DNA from: Lignipirellula cremea
GTDB taxonomy: Bacteria > Planctomycetota > Planctomycetia > Pirellulales > Pirellulaceae
Direction of reading: 5' to 3'
Length of the DNA: 64,000 nt
Assembly (NCBI RefSeq): GCF_007751035.1
Contig: NZ_CP036433.1
Span: 8,475,001-8,539,000 of the forward strand
Of the stretch, positions 9,287 through 18,627 are shown in pieces (position 1 is the stretch's first letter; each line of letters starts with the position of its first letter). The notes beneath the pieces were generated by a model. The model ran no database searches. It was not told where the DNA came from and saw only the letters and a program-made list of their open reading frames with translations. Both the position numbers and the translations under genes were made by a program.

Positions 9287-10426
9287 TCACCGCTGTCGGG
9301 CCATCTGTTGAAACAGTTCGTAGCGAGCTTGCATTTCCTGGAGACTGTCGGCGCCAAACTTTTCGGTCAACGCGGCGGCGATTTCAAACGCCACTACATT
9401 TTCCACGATCACGCTGCAGGCGGACACCGCGCATACATCGGAGCGTTCATACGACGCGGTTTGTGATTCTTTGGTCGCCAGATTGATCGACTCCAGCGGT
9501 TTGCGGAGCGTGCTGATCGGCTTTTTGGCGGCCCGAATCACCAGCGGCTGGCCGTTGGTCATGCCGGCTTCCAGTCCGCCGGCGTTGTTGGTCGGCCGGG
9601 TATAACCCAGGCTGGTTTCGTGCGTTTTCTCAGCGTCAAAAATGATCGGGTCGTGCACTTGCGAACCGGGCCGGCGGGCAGATTCAAAGCCCAGGCCGAT
9701 CTCGACCCCTTTGATTGCCTGCACCGCCATCACGGCCTGCGCCAGGCGGCCATCGAGCTTGCGATCCCACTGGGCGTGCGTGCCCAGTCCGAACGGCAAG
9801 CCTTCCACGCGGACTTCGACAACGCCGCCGAGCGTGTCGCCGGCCTTGCCTGTTTCGTCGATCAGTTTTTTGATTTCGTCGTCCTGGTCGGGATTGAGCG
9901 AGTAGATTTCGCTCTCGTCGCGCCAGGTGCGTTGTTCTTCCAGCGTTCCAGCCCGCGGCTCAATCTTGACGCCGCCCAGTTCCACCACATAACCGATGGT
10001 GCGGATGCCAAAGACTTCCAGCAGTTGCCGGACCAGCGCGCCGGCGGCCACGCGGACGGTCGTTTCCCGAGCGCTGGCCCGTTCCAGGATGGCGCGGATC
10101 GGCCCCAGAAATTTCACGGCGCCGGTCAAGTCGCCATGCCCGGGACGCGGGCGTTCCAGGTCTTCCAGACGTTCCAGCTTGTAGTCGCGATTGACGACCT
10201 GCAGCGCGATCGGACTGCCGAGGGTGGTGTTATGCCAGACGCCGGAAAGCAGCTCGACCTTGTCGGTTTCGATCCGCATGCGTCCGCCGCGGCCGTAACC
10301 GCCTTGGCGACGGCGCAGCTCGACATCGATCGAATCGGTTTCGAGCGTGACGCCGGCCGGAAAGCCGTCGATCAAAGCAATCAGCGTTTTGCCGTGCGAC
10401 TCGCCGGCGGTCCAGTAACGCAACAT
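9287..10426 (-). CDS. aroC: Chorismate synthase
   Basis: This 379-residue protein makes chorismate from 5-enolpyruvylshikimate-3-phosphate, the last step of the shikimate pathway, using reduced FMN. The N-terminus has the family signature GESHGKTLIALIDGFPAG (about residues 8-25). RRQGGYGRGGRM (about 39-50) and the second signature around GDLTGAVKFL are also present, as is the C-terminal SDVCAVSACSVIVENVVAF segment. Length matches the bacterial enzyme. It is followed closely by the AsmA-like gene. The upstream spacer of 271 bases to trpA holds a copy of the dispersed repeat, so aroC probably has its own promoter there. Confidence 0.97.
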   Translation of the reverse strand: MLRYWTAGESHGKTLIALIDGFPAGVTLETDSIDVELRRRQGGYGRGGRMRIETDKVELLSGVWHNTTLGSPIALQVVNRDYKLERLEDLERPRPGHGDLTGAVKFLGPIRAILERASARETTVRVAAGALVRQLLEVFGIRTIGYVVELGGVKIEPRAGTLEEQRTWRDESEIYSLNPDQDDEIKKLIDETGKAGDTLGGVVEVRVEGLPFGLGTHAQWDRKLDGRLAQAVMAVQAIKGVEIGLGFESARRPGSQVHDPIIFDAEKTHETSLGYTRPTNNAGGLEAGMTNGQPLVIRAAKKPISTLRKPLESINLATKESQTASYERSDVCAVSACSVIVENVVAFEIAAALTEKFGADSLQEMQARYELFQQMARQR

Positions 10427-10604
10427 ACAGCAACAGGCAACGACAAGGCCGCCCGATCAGGAAGGATACGAATAAAAGAGATAACCTGTATTTTATCCAG
10501 ACTCGCCAAACGCCGATAGGGCGGTTGTGAGGCCGCCCGACGCCGCTAGCACCGCGGCGCCAGCAGGATTGTAGTTACCGGAACGAAAGCTTGTTGGCGG
10601 AATG

Positions 10605-10672
10605 CTTTTCTTGCGACGCCGATTCCGCTGAGGTCCGGCATTCGTGAACGGGCAGAAGCGCCCGTTCTCCAG
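10605..10672 (+). repeat. Dispersed intergenic repeat, copy C (partial)
   Basis: The first 40 bases (CTTTTCTTGCGACGCCG and onward) match the right part of copy B at 43250-43290 at roughly 75-80 percent by eye. The rest is a hairpin, GAACGGGC (10646-10653) with GCCCGTTC (10660-10667), corresponding to the hairpin at 7784-7805 in copy A. It lies between trpA and aroC. The hairpin has no T-run on either side, so a terminator role is not supported by sequence alone. Confidence 0.55.
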
Positions 10673-10697
10673 AAGGCAACGATCAACGTTCGTCGGC

Positions 10698-11498
10698 TCA
10701 GTCGTTCAGTGCGGCCAGCAGCGTGGCGGCGTAGTCGCCGATTTCTTGGATGACGTCGGCCCGAGGGCGTTCTTCGGCAGCCGCGATCTGGCGGACGATG
10801 GCCGAGCCGACAATCACGCCGTCAGCGACAGGGGCCAGCATCTTTACATGCTCGGGCTGGCTCACGCCAAAGCCGATGCAGATCGGCAGGTCGGTTTGCT
10901 CCCGCAGCCAGCCGACGTTATCGACAATGCTGGGCGGCAGTTCGGTCCGCTCGCCCGTAATGCCGGTCACCGACACATAGTACAGAAAACCCGTCGAGAG
11001 CTGGGCGATCCGTACAGCCCGCTCCCGCGGCGTGGTCGGCGTGACCAGCTGGATCAGGCTGAAGTCGTGGCGCTGGCAGATCTCGGCGAACGCTTCCGAC
11101 TCTTCGACCAGCAGGTCGGGCACAATCGCCCCCGACACGCCGGCCGCTTTGGCGTCAATCACGAACTGCTCCAGCCCTCGCCGGTGGATAATGGCGTAGC
11201 TCAGCATCGTCACCCGCGGGGCCGAGACGTCTTTCAGGCCGCCCAGCATCTCCAGGATAGCCGGCACCCTGATCCCCTTGGCCAGGGCCCGGGTGTAGGA
11301 CGCCTGGATCACGGGTCCGTCGGCGATTGGATCGCTGTACGGGGCGCCAACTTCAAACAGATGGCAGCCGCGACGGGCCAGTTCCTGGATCAGGGCGGCA
11401 GTGAATTCCAGGTCCGGGTCGCCGGCCGTCACAAACGGCATGAAAGCCTTTTTGCCGGCCGAGCGCAAGCCCGTAAAAAGATCGTCAATCTGAGACAT
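10698..11498 (-). CDS. trpA: Tryptophan synthase alpha subunit
   Basis: This 266-residue TIM-barrel protein cleaves indole-3-glycerol phosphate to indole and glyceraldehyde-3-phosphate and passes the indole to TrpB through a tunnel. The catalytic Glu49 sits in FEVGAPYSDPIADGP, where Asp60 is also conserved. The phosphate-binding end GFGVSQPEHV and GVIVGSAIV is intact. It lies 79 bases downstream of trpB on the same strand, forming a trpBA pair. The other trp genes are elsewhere: trpD is at 27956 in this window and not linked. The Shine-Dalgarno site is weak. Confidence 0.97.
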   Translation of the reverse strand: MSQIDDLFTGLRSAGKKAFMPFVTAGDPDLEFTAALIQELARRGCHLFEVGAPYSDPIADGPVIQASYTRALAKGIRVPAILEMLGGLKDVSAPRVTMLSYAIIHRRGLEQFVIDAKAAGVSGAIVPDLLVEESEAFAEICQRHDFSLIQLVTPTTPRERAVRIAQLSTGFLYYVSVTGITGERTELPPSIVDNVGWLREQTDLPICIGFGVSQPEHVKMLAPVADGVIVGSAIVRQIAAAEERPRADVIQEIGDYAATLLAALND

Positions 11499-11577
11499 GC
11501 TAGGTACTGGGTGCGAACGGAAGTGACGAAAGAAAATAAGGGCGCATCGCCCGCGACAGACTGGCGACCCGGGCCGC

Positions 11578-12795
11578 TTACTCCCGCTCCTGCTTTAACC
11601 GGGCGATCTCGGCTGCGTCTTTATCACCGCGGCCGGAAAGGCAGACAACGATCGTATCGCTCGGAGGACGCTGGGCCGCAAGCTCCATTGCTTTCGCGAT
11701 GGCATGGGAGCTTTCCAGCGCCGGCAAGATTCCTTCGAGACTGGCGAGTGCGTCGAACCCGTCGAGCGCCTGGAGATCGCGGCACGAGGTGTAATGCACC
11801 CGGCCGGTGTCTTTCCAGTAGCTGTGCTCCGGACCGACGCCTGGGTAATCCAGGCCGGCCGACACGGAGTGCACGTCGCAGGTCTGGCCGTCATCATCCT
11901 GCATCACATAGCTGTAACTGCCATGCAGGACGCCGGGCGAACCGTACGTGAGCGGGGAAGCATGCTGCCCGGGTTCTCCACTGCGACCGCCCGCTTCGAC
12001 GCCGACCATTTCAACATTCGGATCGTCGACAAACGGATAGAACATGCCGGCCGCATTACTGCCGCCGCCGACACAAGCGACCACCAGGTTGGGCAAACGG
12101 CCCATCTGTTCCAGCGACTGGCGACGGGCCTCTCGGCCGATCACGGACTGGAAGTCGCGGACGATCATCGGGAACGGGTGCGGACCCACGACGGAGCCCA
12201 GAATGTAATGGGTGTCTTCGACGCTCGACATCCAGTCGCGCATCGCATCGTTGATGGCGTCGCGCAGGGTGCGGGAGCCGGTCGTCACGGGCCGCACTTC
12301 GGCGCCCAGCAGTTTCATGCTGAACACATTGGGGGCCTGGCGGCGAATGTCTTCCTCGCCCATGTAGACCACGCAGGGCAGGCCAAAGCGAGCGCACGCG
12401 GTCGCGGTCGCCACGCCATGCTGTCCGGCGCCGGTCTCGGCGATGACCCGCTTTTTTCCCATGCGGACAGTCAGCAGCGCCTGGCCAAGCGTGTTATTGA
12501 TTTTATGCGCGCCGGTGTGGTTCAGGTCTTCGCGTTTGAGCCAGATCTGGGCGCCGCCGCATTTTTCGCTCAGGCGCTGGGCATGATACAGGGGCGATGG
12601 ACGCCCCACATAATGGTGCAGCAGCGATTCCAGCTCGGCCTGGAATTCCAGGTCGACGCGGGCTTCGCGATAAGCGGCGTCAAGTTCATCGAGCGCGCGG
12701 GTCAACGTTTCGGGCACATAACGACCGCCGAACTCGCCAAAGCGCCCACGTTCATCGGGCGTTTTGGAAGTGGCCGCCGGAGAGGGATCATTCAT
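11578..12795 (-). CDS. trpB: Tryptophan synthase beta subunit
   Basis: This 405-residue PLP enzyme condenses indole with serine to give tryptophan. Lys98 in HTGAHKIN is the expected PLP Schiff-base residue. The glycine-rich phosphate loop [15 protein letters not shown] and the [12 protein letters not shown] segment are conserved, placing it in the standard TrpB1 class. The ATG at 12795 (MNDPSPA) is preferred over an upstream start at 12846 because the conserved part begins at [14 protein letters not shown] shortly after it. It is followed by trpA and completes the synthase complex. No leader peptide or attenuator was seen upstream. Confidence 0.97.
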   Translation of the reverse strand: MNDPSPAATSKTPDERGRFGEFGGRYVPETLTRALDELDAAYREARVDLEFQAELESLLHHYVGRPSPLYHAQRLSEKCGGAQIWLKREDLNHTGAHKINNTLGQALLTVRMGKKRVIAETGAGQHGVATATACARFGLPCVVYMGEEDIRRQAPNVFSMKLLGAEVRPVTTGSRTLRDAINDAMRDWMSSVEDTHYILGSVVGPHPFPMIVRDFQSVIGREARRQSLEQMGRLPNLVVACVGGGSNAAGMFYPFVDDPNVEMVGVEAGGRSGEPGQHASPLTYGSPGVLHGSYSYVMQDDDGQTCDVHSVSAGLDYPGVGPEHSYWKDTGRVHYTSCRDLQALDGFDALASLEGILPALESSHAIAKAMELAAQRPPSDTIVVCLSGRGDKDAAEIARLKQERE

Positions 12796-13120
12796 AACGG
12801 ACCGTCCAGGAAAAAGAGGGAGCCGCCAATTTTCCCCGAGAAGCACAATTTATGCAACCGGCTCACCCCCCACCCCCCCGCGTAAATCCCCCAGGGCGAA
12901 AAGCAGGGCGTTGGCTGGCCTGTCCCCCCTGCTCTGGCGGCTGAGGGAACAGAAATCTTGGACGACGAACGCTCTGCTCTACGCAGGGAAAGATCGGCGT
13001 GGCGAAAATGACCGTCAAGAATGCAGTCTCGTCGGCCTGGCAGGAATGGAAGACCAGGCAACAACGCGGGCAGAGCACCTGTGAAGCGGAGTGCGAGATA
13101 ACAATTCGCCCTCCGGCGAG
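12796..13120. other. Gene-free spacer with a cytosine tract
   Basis: This 325-base spacer between trpB and the small gene downstream of the deaminase has no supported gene. It holds an almost pure C tract near 12864-12879 (CACCCCCCACCCCCCC), which is G-rich on the strand from which trpB is transcribed. The leader and promoter of trpBA must lie here. No riboswitch or trp-leader peptide with clustered Trp codons was recognised. Confidence 0.4.
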
Positions 13121-13309
13121 TTAAGCGTTCTTTCCATCCAAAGGCGGTGGCGCCTTCGCGGTCGGCACGGCATGGTTGTCGACCGGCTCTCGCGGTTGGG
13201 AAATCGCCGGAGAGGAACTATGAGCCAGGATATTCTGTTTCCAGGCTGGCCAGGTCTCGACCACCTTCGTCGCATATTCAATCTGTTTGCGAATTTCGTC
13301 GTGGGTCAT
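13121..13309 (-). CDS. Small protein coupled to the DcdV-type deaminase
   Basis: This 62-residue protein begins MTHDEIRKQIEYATKVVE and continues with a WPAWKQNIL motif and a polar Pro/Ala-rich tail. Its ATG overlaps the stop codon of the deaminase in an ATGA (13306-13309), so translation is probably coupled and production tied to the deaminase. No family is recognised with certainty. The N-terminal half looks like one amphipathic helix ending in a Trp-containing motif. There is no signal peptide or membrane segment. Overlapping small partners of defence effectors are often regulators or structural accessories, but its role here is not known. Confidence 0.7.
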   Translation of the reverse strand: MTHDEIRKQIEYATKVVETWPAWKQNILAHSSSPAISQPREPVDNHAVPTAKAPPPLDGKNA

Positions 13310-14994
13310 GATTGGACATCTCCGTTCGTTCTTAAGGCCATCTTTTGGCTGAAAGCTTTGCAAGCGAGCAATTCGATCTCCAGATACGATACCGGTTTCA
13401 TTTGTAATCGAAGCTGCGCTGCTTCGATACGCCACTCCTTCTTGGCGCCCGTATCGGGGTTCTTTCGGACCAAAGGGTAACTCGATCCAAGGTTCATCGA
13501 AAAAAGCTCAAAGTACTTGCGCGGCCCCACTCCGACGAAGGGCTCGAACAGCACCTTTTCGCCATCGACGCCTTGAGCATTCTCCGCAGGAACGATCGAG
13601 TCGTCGTGAAATTCGAGCGCTTTGCTCTTGGAATACGGCTCCACGTAAACAACCCGCTTCACCCCGGCGGCTACGATATGCTTGGCGCAATTGTGGCAGG
13701 GGAAGGTAGTGCAGTGGAGGGTTGCGCCTTTGGTGGAAATTCCGTTCCTGCCGCAACTAAGAATCGCTTCCATCTCCGCGTGGACAACCCGTCCGAACTC
13801 GGTAAGGTCGCGTATGCCGCTTTCTTTGAGCACTGTACGCAACGTATCTCCGTCAAAGTCCTCTTTCTCCTCCATCGCTTCCGTAATAATTCGTTCGATG
13901 ATCTTTAGCTGCTCAAGGCGATTGGAATCGCCATCACGTTTATAGTCCCTGCCGCGTTCTACATCTTCAATGCAACCGGTTTTCGGATTTCGCTTCGCCC
14001 AGTACAAGCCGCCCTCGGGAGACGGGCATTCATTGGCGCCCGTTGAAAGTATCTCGCTGTCACGGGTCATCACCGCCCCGACTTGCCTTGAAAGATCAGC
14101 GGATCGCAAAGCAGCGGCAAAAGCCATAAACATGGCGTATTCGTCAAAGGTCGGCGTGAAAAATGGGTCGCCAAACCAGAGTCCCACGAGACGCCGGATA
14201 TCGCATCGCAAGCGATCGCTGTTATCGGCCACCTGGACAAAAAAATCGGCCAGGTGAAAGGTCGCGTTGACTCGCTGCCCGTGTTTCTTGTCGCCTTCCT
14301 GACGATCTCTTTCAATCAACTGATCTGCCTGATCCAATGTCATGTCGAGGTTTTCGACCAGATGACTCCTGCGCCGGCCGACTTCGGCATGAATCCCGAG
14401 CAAGACAAACCCTGAAGAATAAATGATTCGCAGCTTTTCAACTTCCTCTGGACGCTTCAACGAATCAATAATGAAGGCGGTCCTGGCCAAAGGTTCGCCC
14501 TTTCCTTCCTCCCGTTCTTTGGCATCGTCGTCAGCTTCACCAACCAGCGGTCTGTTGAGTTGCGAGCGGCGTGCGGCAATGTACGTCGCTACTCCCAGGG
14601 CAAGCACCGCGTCATCGGCAGGACTCTCATTGACGCCCATTTCACGACAACGGTTCCCTGCATCCATCAAATCGGAATAGCGTTTGAATCGGTCGTTCCC
14701 GGGATCCTCTACGTCGCACAGCAACGGAATCACATCGGCGGAAACTTTGACAACTTCGACCCGATACCCGACTCGACCCAACTGCTCCTGCAGCAGATCG
14801 ATGATGGGCCGCGTTTCCGTACCAACAGCGCCTACAAGCCCGATAATCAACTCCGAGTCGAGCTCGTTGTTCGTGAGGTATTTGCCCACCTGGATCCCCT
14901 TGCGCTCTGCCTCGCAACGAAATTTCCCTCCGCAGAGAGATTTGACGATTTCGCGATTGTCGCCCAGAAATACGAACGTAGCAATAGACAACAT
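13306..14994 (-). CDS. Anti-phage dCMP/dCTP deaminase, DcdV/AvcD type
   Basis: This 562-residue two-domain protein matches anti-phage deaminases that deplete deoxycytidine nucleotides on infection. The N-terminal part has a P-loop-like GLVGAVGT (about residues 52-59) without the Walker lysine, as reported for DcdV/AvcD. The C-terminal cytidine-deaminase domain has the zinc motif HAE (His405, Glu407) and PCHNC (Cys433, Cys436). The start at 14994 is chosen because AGGAGAG lies seven bases before the ATG; the frame also stays open up to 15060. The gene is less GC-rich than its neighbours, suggesting transfer. In Vibrio an upstream non-coding RNA inhibits the enzyme; only about 100 bases separate this gene from the kinase gene. 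It overlaps a 62-residue gene. Confidence 0.87.
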   Translation of the reverse strand: MLSIATFVFLGDNREIVKSLCGGKFRCEAERKGIQVGKYLTNNELDSELIIGLVGAVGTETRPIIDLLQEQLGRVGYRVEVVKVSADVIPLLCDVEDPGNDRFKRYSDLMDAGNRCREMGVNESPADDAVLALGVATYIAARRSQLNRPLVGEADDDAKEREEGKGEPLARTAFIIDSLKRPEEVEKLRIIYSSGFVLLGIHAEVGRRRSHLVENLDMTLDQADQLIERDRQEGDKKHGQRVNATFHLADFFVQVADNSDRLRCDIRRLVGLWFGDPFFTPTFDEYAMFMAFAAALRSADLSRQVGAVMTRDSEILSTGANECPSPEGGLYWAKRNPKTGCIEDVERGRDYKRDGDSNRLEQLKIIERIITEAMEEKEDFDGDTLRTVLKESGIRDLTEFGRVVHAEMEAILSCGRNGISTKGATLHCTTFPCHNCAKHIVAAGVKRVVYVEPYSKSKALEFHDDSIVPAENAQGVDGEKVLFEPFVGVGPRKYFELFSMNLGSSYPLVRKNPDTGAKKEWRIEAAQLRLQMKPVSYLEIELLACKAFSQKMALRTNGDVQS

Positions 14995-15097
14995 CTCAAC
15001 TCTCCTGGCCGAGCAGATTGCCGAAACGACCCTCGGTCCGTCCCATGAAAAAGCGCACATGAGGCCGGTCCGATGGCGGCGATTGCGTCTGTTCCGT

Positions 15098-17704
15098 TCA
15101 ACTTCGCTTCTTCAGTTCCGGCGGCGCCAATGGCAGGCGCAGGACGAAGTGGGCGCCGGGGGTGGGTTGGTCGAGGAGTTCGAGTTTGCCGCCGATCTCG
15201 CGGGCCAGGCGGCGACTGAGGGCCAGGCCCAGGCCGACGCCGGGGGCCGAGACGGCCGCTTCCTGGACGGACTTGGAGAAGGGCTGGAATAGCTTCCTCC
15301 GCTGTGGGGCCGTGATGCCGGGACCGTGATCCGAGATGCTCAGCACGGCCTCCCGGCCGGCGATGCGGGCGTGCAGATGCACCCGGCGGTCGGCGGCGGT
15401 CTGAGCGTACTTGCAAGCGTTATCGACCAGGTTGAACAGAATCTGGTCGACCGCGCTGCTGTCGGTCAGCACCAGTCGGCCGGCGGACGTCTTGTCGATT
15501 TCCAGCACCAGCTCCATCTCGGCCTGGGTCGCGCGATCGCGGAGCCGTTCGACGATCCGGTCCAGCAGATCGTCTAGCGGCAGGCTCTCCCGGCGTCCGC
15601 CCCGTTTGCCGCGTTCCAGCCGGGCGTAAGACAGCACGTTCTCGACCAGATGCGACAGCCGATCGGCTTCCACCCTTAACGTTTCCAGGTAACGCTGCCG
15701 CTTCTCAGGCGTCGCCACCATGCCGGCCGCCAGCATCTCGGCGTACATGCGAAAGGTCGTCAGCGGCGTGCGCAGTTCATGCGTGACGGCCGCCACAAAA
15801 GAGCCGCGTCGTTCGCTGAGCGTCACGACCCCCTGGATCAGCACCATCACCGCCAGCGTGGCCAGCAGCAGGCAGGTCCAGGCAATCAGCAGCGACAGGC
15901 GAATGGGCGAAAAGTCGGGCGACGCCTGCACCACAAACGGCGGAGCAGCCCCCGCCAGCGCCACGGCCTGCGGGGCCGGCGCCAGGATCTGTACCGGCAA
16001 CGTCGCCAGGGCGCGCCCTGGCAGCACGGGCGTGTCAGCCAGGACCGGCGCCAGATCGGCGTCGGGCAGCAGGTCGGCGACTTCCTGCAGCAGCATCTGC
16101 CTGATCGCCGGCCAGTTCAGCCAGCACCCCTGGATGAGCACCTGGTCGCCGATCGTTACCCGGCGGGCCAGCACCAGATGCGGCCCGACCCAGATCGGCC
16201 GGCTGACTCCTTCGCCTACCGCCTGCAATGGCGTTTCCAGCTCCACGTCGGAATTGCTCCCATAGCTCCCATAACTGCGCTGCTGGACCAGCTGGTTCTG
16301 GGCAAAGTTCTGGTACGCCCGGTTCCGACGTTGCCATTCATTGCCGCCGCGCAGCTCCAGCTTCTGCTGCTCCCCGCGGTAGTAACTGTCATACCCGGCC
16401 GCCGGCGCATTCGGTTGTCCTTGACTGCCCGTTTGGGCTGGGGCGGCCGCCTGCTGCTGGGGCATGCTGGCCTGCTGTTGCGGCTGGGAGTAAGTCTGCG
16501 GGTAGGACTGGGAATAGGACGGCGCCGACGTGATGGGCGGAAGCGACGGGACGGACGGATTGGCCACAGGCTGCGAAGCAGGCGAAAGCGCCGGACGGGC
16601 CGGCGCGGGAGGCGGCGCGGGAGTCACCACAGGCGACGGCGGATCCAGCTCAAACGGCGACGACTCCGCGGGCTGCGGCGTGGTGTAAGCATTCGTCCCG
16701 GGAGTCGGTTTGCCTGCCGGCGATGCGGCCGAACCATACGTGTCGGTATCCGCCTGCTGGCGCCCCGGAACCACCGTTGGCAGCGGCGAGTCGATGGGCT
16801 GGGCTGGCGCCGGAACGCCTGATGCGGGGCCGTATTGCAAGGGCGGGACCCCTTCCGCCTGGGCCAGCTGGCTTTCATTGCCGGCCGGCGGGGAGAGCGA
16901 GGGGTTCTCCGCCTGCGAGACTTCGCTGGGATTCTCAAACGATTGATAATTGCCGTCCGTTTGCGGAGGGGGAGCATTGTACGGCGACGCGTTCTCCAGG
17001 ATCTCCTGCTGCTCGCCGCTAAACTGGGACAGGCCCAGGTCGTTAATGACCGTGGTGTTCGGCTGGGCCAAGGGCGAACCGTTATAGTTCCAGGACAGGT
17101 TGCCAGCGTAGTAGGCCTCGTCGATCGGCACAGGCGGCAAGTTCCTCTCTGGCAGTTCGGCCAGGAACTCCCGATGGCGGATGAGCCCTTTTAACTGCTC
17201 CAGCCGGGCTTCGCTGCGTTCGATGTTGTCGGCCGTCGTGCCGTTGGCCAGGGCCGTCTGGTCGAGCGACGCCGGCGGCGACTGGGGCGAGCTCCACTCG
17301 TTGTCGGATGTGATCTGAAAGTGCAGCAGCACAAACGGCGAAGGCTGGATCAGCAGCGGCGACGGCGTCAGTTCCGGCGCGCTCTTTCCCTTGCCGGAGA
17401 TCGGCAGGAACGAACGATACACAAAATAGGGACGGGCCGCTTCTTGAGCCACGATCGGCGTGAGCGTCCAGTCCATCCGCCATAGAGCGCTGCTGACCCG
17501 CTCTTGCTGTTCGGCCTGTTGCCGGGCCGTTTCGGCCTGGCGTCGGGCGGCGGCTTCCATCCGGCGGGCCTGTTCGGCCTGGTCCCGGGCTTCCGCCTCC
17601 CGGCGATCAAGCTCGAGCGCTTTCACCGTCAGCCAGCAGAAGCCGGGCAGCACCAGCGCCAGGCACAGCCCCAGGGCCAGCCAGATTTGCCAGGGACGTT
17701 TCAT
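15098..17704 (-). CDS. Sensor histidine kinase with long Pro/Gln-rich sensor region
   Basis: This 868-residue protein has an N-terminal membrane helix (about residues 6-29) and an Ala/Gln/Glu/Arg coiled coil (about 32-72). A long extracytoplasmic part follows whose middle (about 240-450) is rich in Pro, Gln, Ser and Ala. A second helix near 605-630 leads to a HisKA domain with VTHELRTPL (phospho-acceptor His near 642) and a HATPase domain with NLVDNACKYA, DHGPGI and GVGLGLALSRRLA. It is expected to autophosphorylate and pass phosphate to the response regulator encoded just upstream, with which it overlaps by four bases (ATGA at 17701-17704). The signal sensed is unknown. The low-complexity region could be a cell-wall-spanning or flexible spacer. 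Confidence 0.92.
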   Translation of the reverse strand: MKRPWQIWLALGLCLALVLPGFCWLTVKALELDRREAEARDQAEQARRMEAAARRQAETARQQAEQQERVSSALWRMDWTLTPIVAQEAARPYFVYRSFLPISGKGKSAPELTPSPLLIQPSPFVLLHFQITSDNEWSSPQSPPASLDQTALANGTTADNIERSEARLEQLKGLIRHREFLAELPERNLPPVPIDEAYYAGNLSWNYNGSPLAQPNTTVINDLGLSQFSGEQQEILENASPYNAPPPQTDGNYQSFENPSEVSQAENPSLSPPAGNESQLAQAEGVPPLQYGPASGVPAPAQPIDSPLPTVVPGRQQADTDTYGSAASPAGKPTPGTNAYTTPQPAESSPFELDPPSPVVTPAPPPAPARPALSPASQPVANPSVPSLPPITSAPSYSQSYPQTYSQPQQQASMPQQQAAAPAQTGSQGQPNAPAAGYDSYYRGEQQKLELRGGNEWQRRNRAYQNFAQNQLVQQRSYGSYGSNSDVELETPLQAVGEGVSRPIWVGPHLVLARRVTIGDQVLIQGCWLNWPAIRQMLLQEVADLLPDADLAPVLADTPVLPGRALATLPVQILAPAPQAVALAGAAPPFVVQASPDFSPIRLSLLIAWTCLLLATLAVMVLIQGVVTLSERRGSFVAAVTHELRTPLTTFRMYAEMLAAGMVATPEKRQRYLETLRVEADRLSHLVENVLSYARLERGKRGGRRESLPLDDLLDRIVERLRDRATQAEMELVLEIDKTSAGRLVLTDSSAVDQILFNLVDNACKYAQTAADRRVHLHARIAGREAVLSISDHGPGITAPQRRKLFQPFSKSVQEAAVSAPGVGLGLALSRRLAREIGGKLELLDQPTPGAHFVLRLPLAPPELKKRS

Positions 17705-18432
17705 TCGGCTGCCTCTTTCAGCAGCGCCGTCGCAGGCCCTTGAGCCGCGAACATGTAGCCCTTGCCGCGGACGGTCAGCAGTACTTGCGGCTGGGCCGGG
17801 TCATCGCGCAGTTTCTCCCGCAGCCGGGCGATATGCATGTCGATGGTGCGGGTCGACAGGCCGCGAGGGCTGATTCGCCAGACATTCGACAGCAGTTCGT
17901 CCCGGGCGATTGCGCGCTGCGGGTTGGTCGCCAGGTAACGCAGCAGGTCGATCTCCCGCTCTGACAGCTCGACCCGTTCGCCATCGGTATAGCGGACCTC
18001 GCGGCGGGCAAAGTCGGCGACGCCAGCGGGAATGGCGACCTGGTCCAGATCGCTCGGCCGCTCGGGCGATCGCCGCAGCACGGCCTCGACCCGGGCCAGC
18101 AGTTCCTTCACGCTGAACGGCTTCACCACATAGTCGTCCGCGCCCTGGCGAAGCCCGTCGACGCGATCGCTTTCTTCGCCGCGGGCAGTGAGAATAATGA
18201 CCGGCAAGGTGGGCCGTGTTTCGCGCACCCGTTTCAAGATCTCCATGCCGCTGAGTCCAGGCAGGACCAGATCCAACAGGAGCAGGTCGTATTGCTGCTG
18301 GACGGCCATTTCCAACCCGGCCGGGCCGTTACCGGCCTCAAGCACCCGATAGCCGGCGTACTCCAGCGAATCAACGATCCCCCGACGAATGGCGGCGTCG
18401 TCTTCGATTGTCAATAACGTGCGGCCGCTCAT
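17701..18432 (-). CDS. OmpR/PhoB-type response regulator
   Basis: This 243-residue regulator has a receiver domain with the acidic pair in IEDD (residues 9-12), phospho-acceptor Asp54 in LLLLDLVLPG and the conserved Lys in VVKPFS (near 105). A C-terminal winged helix follows, with SEREIDLLRYLATNP and LSTRTIDMHIARLREKL. The ATG at 18432 (MSGRTLLTIEDD) places the receiver directly at the N-terminus; an upstream start at 18483 would add 17 unconserved residues. The gene overlaps the kinase gene, so the two form one operon and almost certainly a cognate pair. The target genes are unknown. Confidence 0.95.
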   Translation of the reverse strand: MSGRTLLTIEDDAAIRRGIVDSLEYAGYRVLEAGNGPAGLEMAVQQQYDLLLLDLVLPGLSGMEILKRVRETRPTLPVIILTARGEESDRVDGLRQGADDYVVKPFSVKELLARVEAVLRRSPERPSDLDQVAIPAGVADFARREVRYTDGERVELSEREIDLLRYLATNPQRAIARDELLSNVWRISPRGLSTRTIDMHIARLREKLRDDPAQPQVLLTVRGKGYMFAAQGPATALLKEAAE

Positions 18433-18627
18433 GGCGTAACCAGGGGAGAGGGCAAAGTGCGGGAAAGGCGTCCTTTCTATCATAGACGCCCCCGACGGGC
18501 TGGCGGGTAACCAATTTGTAACGGGCGCCGCGGCCGCGATTCCGGCGACGGTTGCGATTGCGGCAATTGCCGGATCTGGGTAAAGTTCGCAGGTGTTTTT
18601 CGGTGCTTGCGGTACGGAGGTTCAAGG

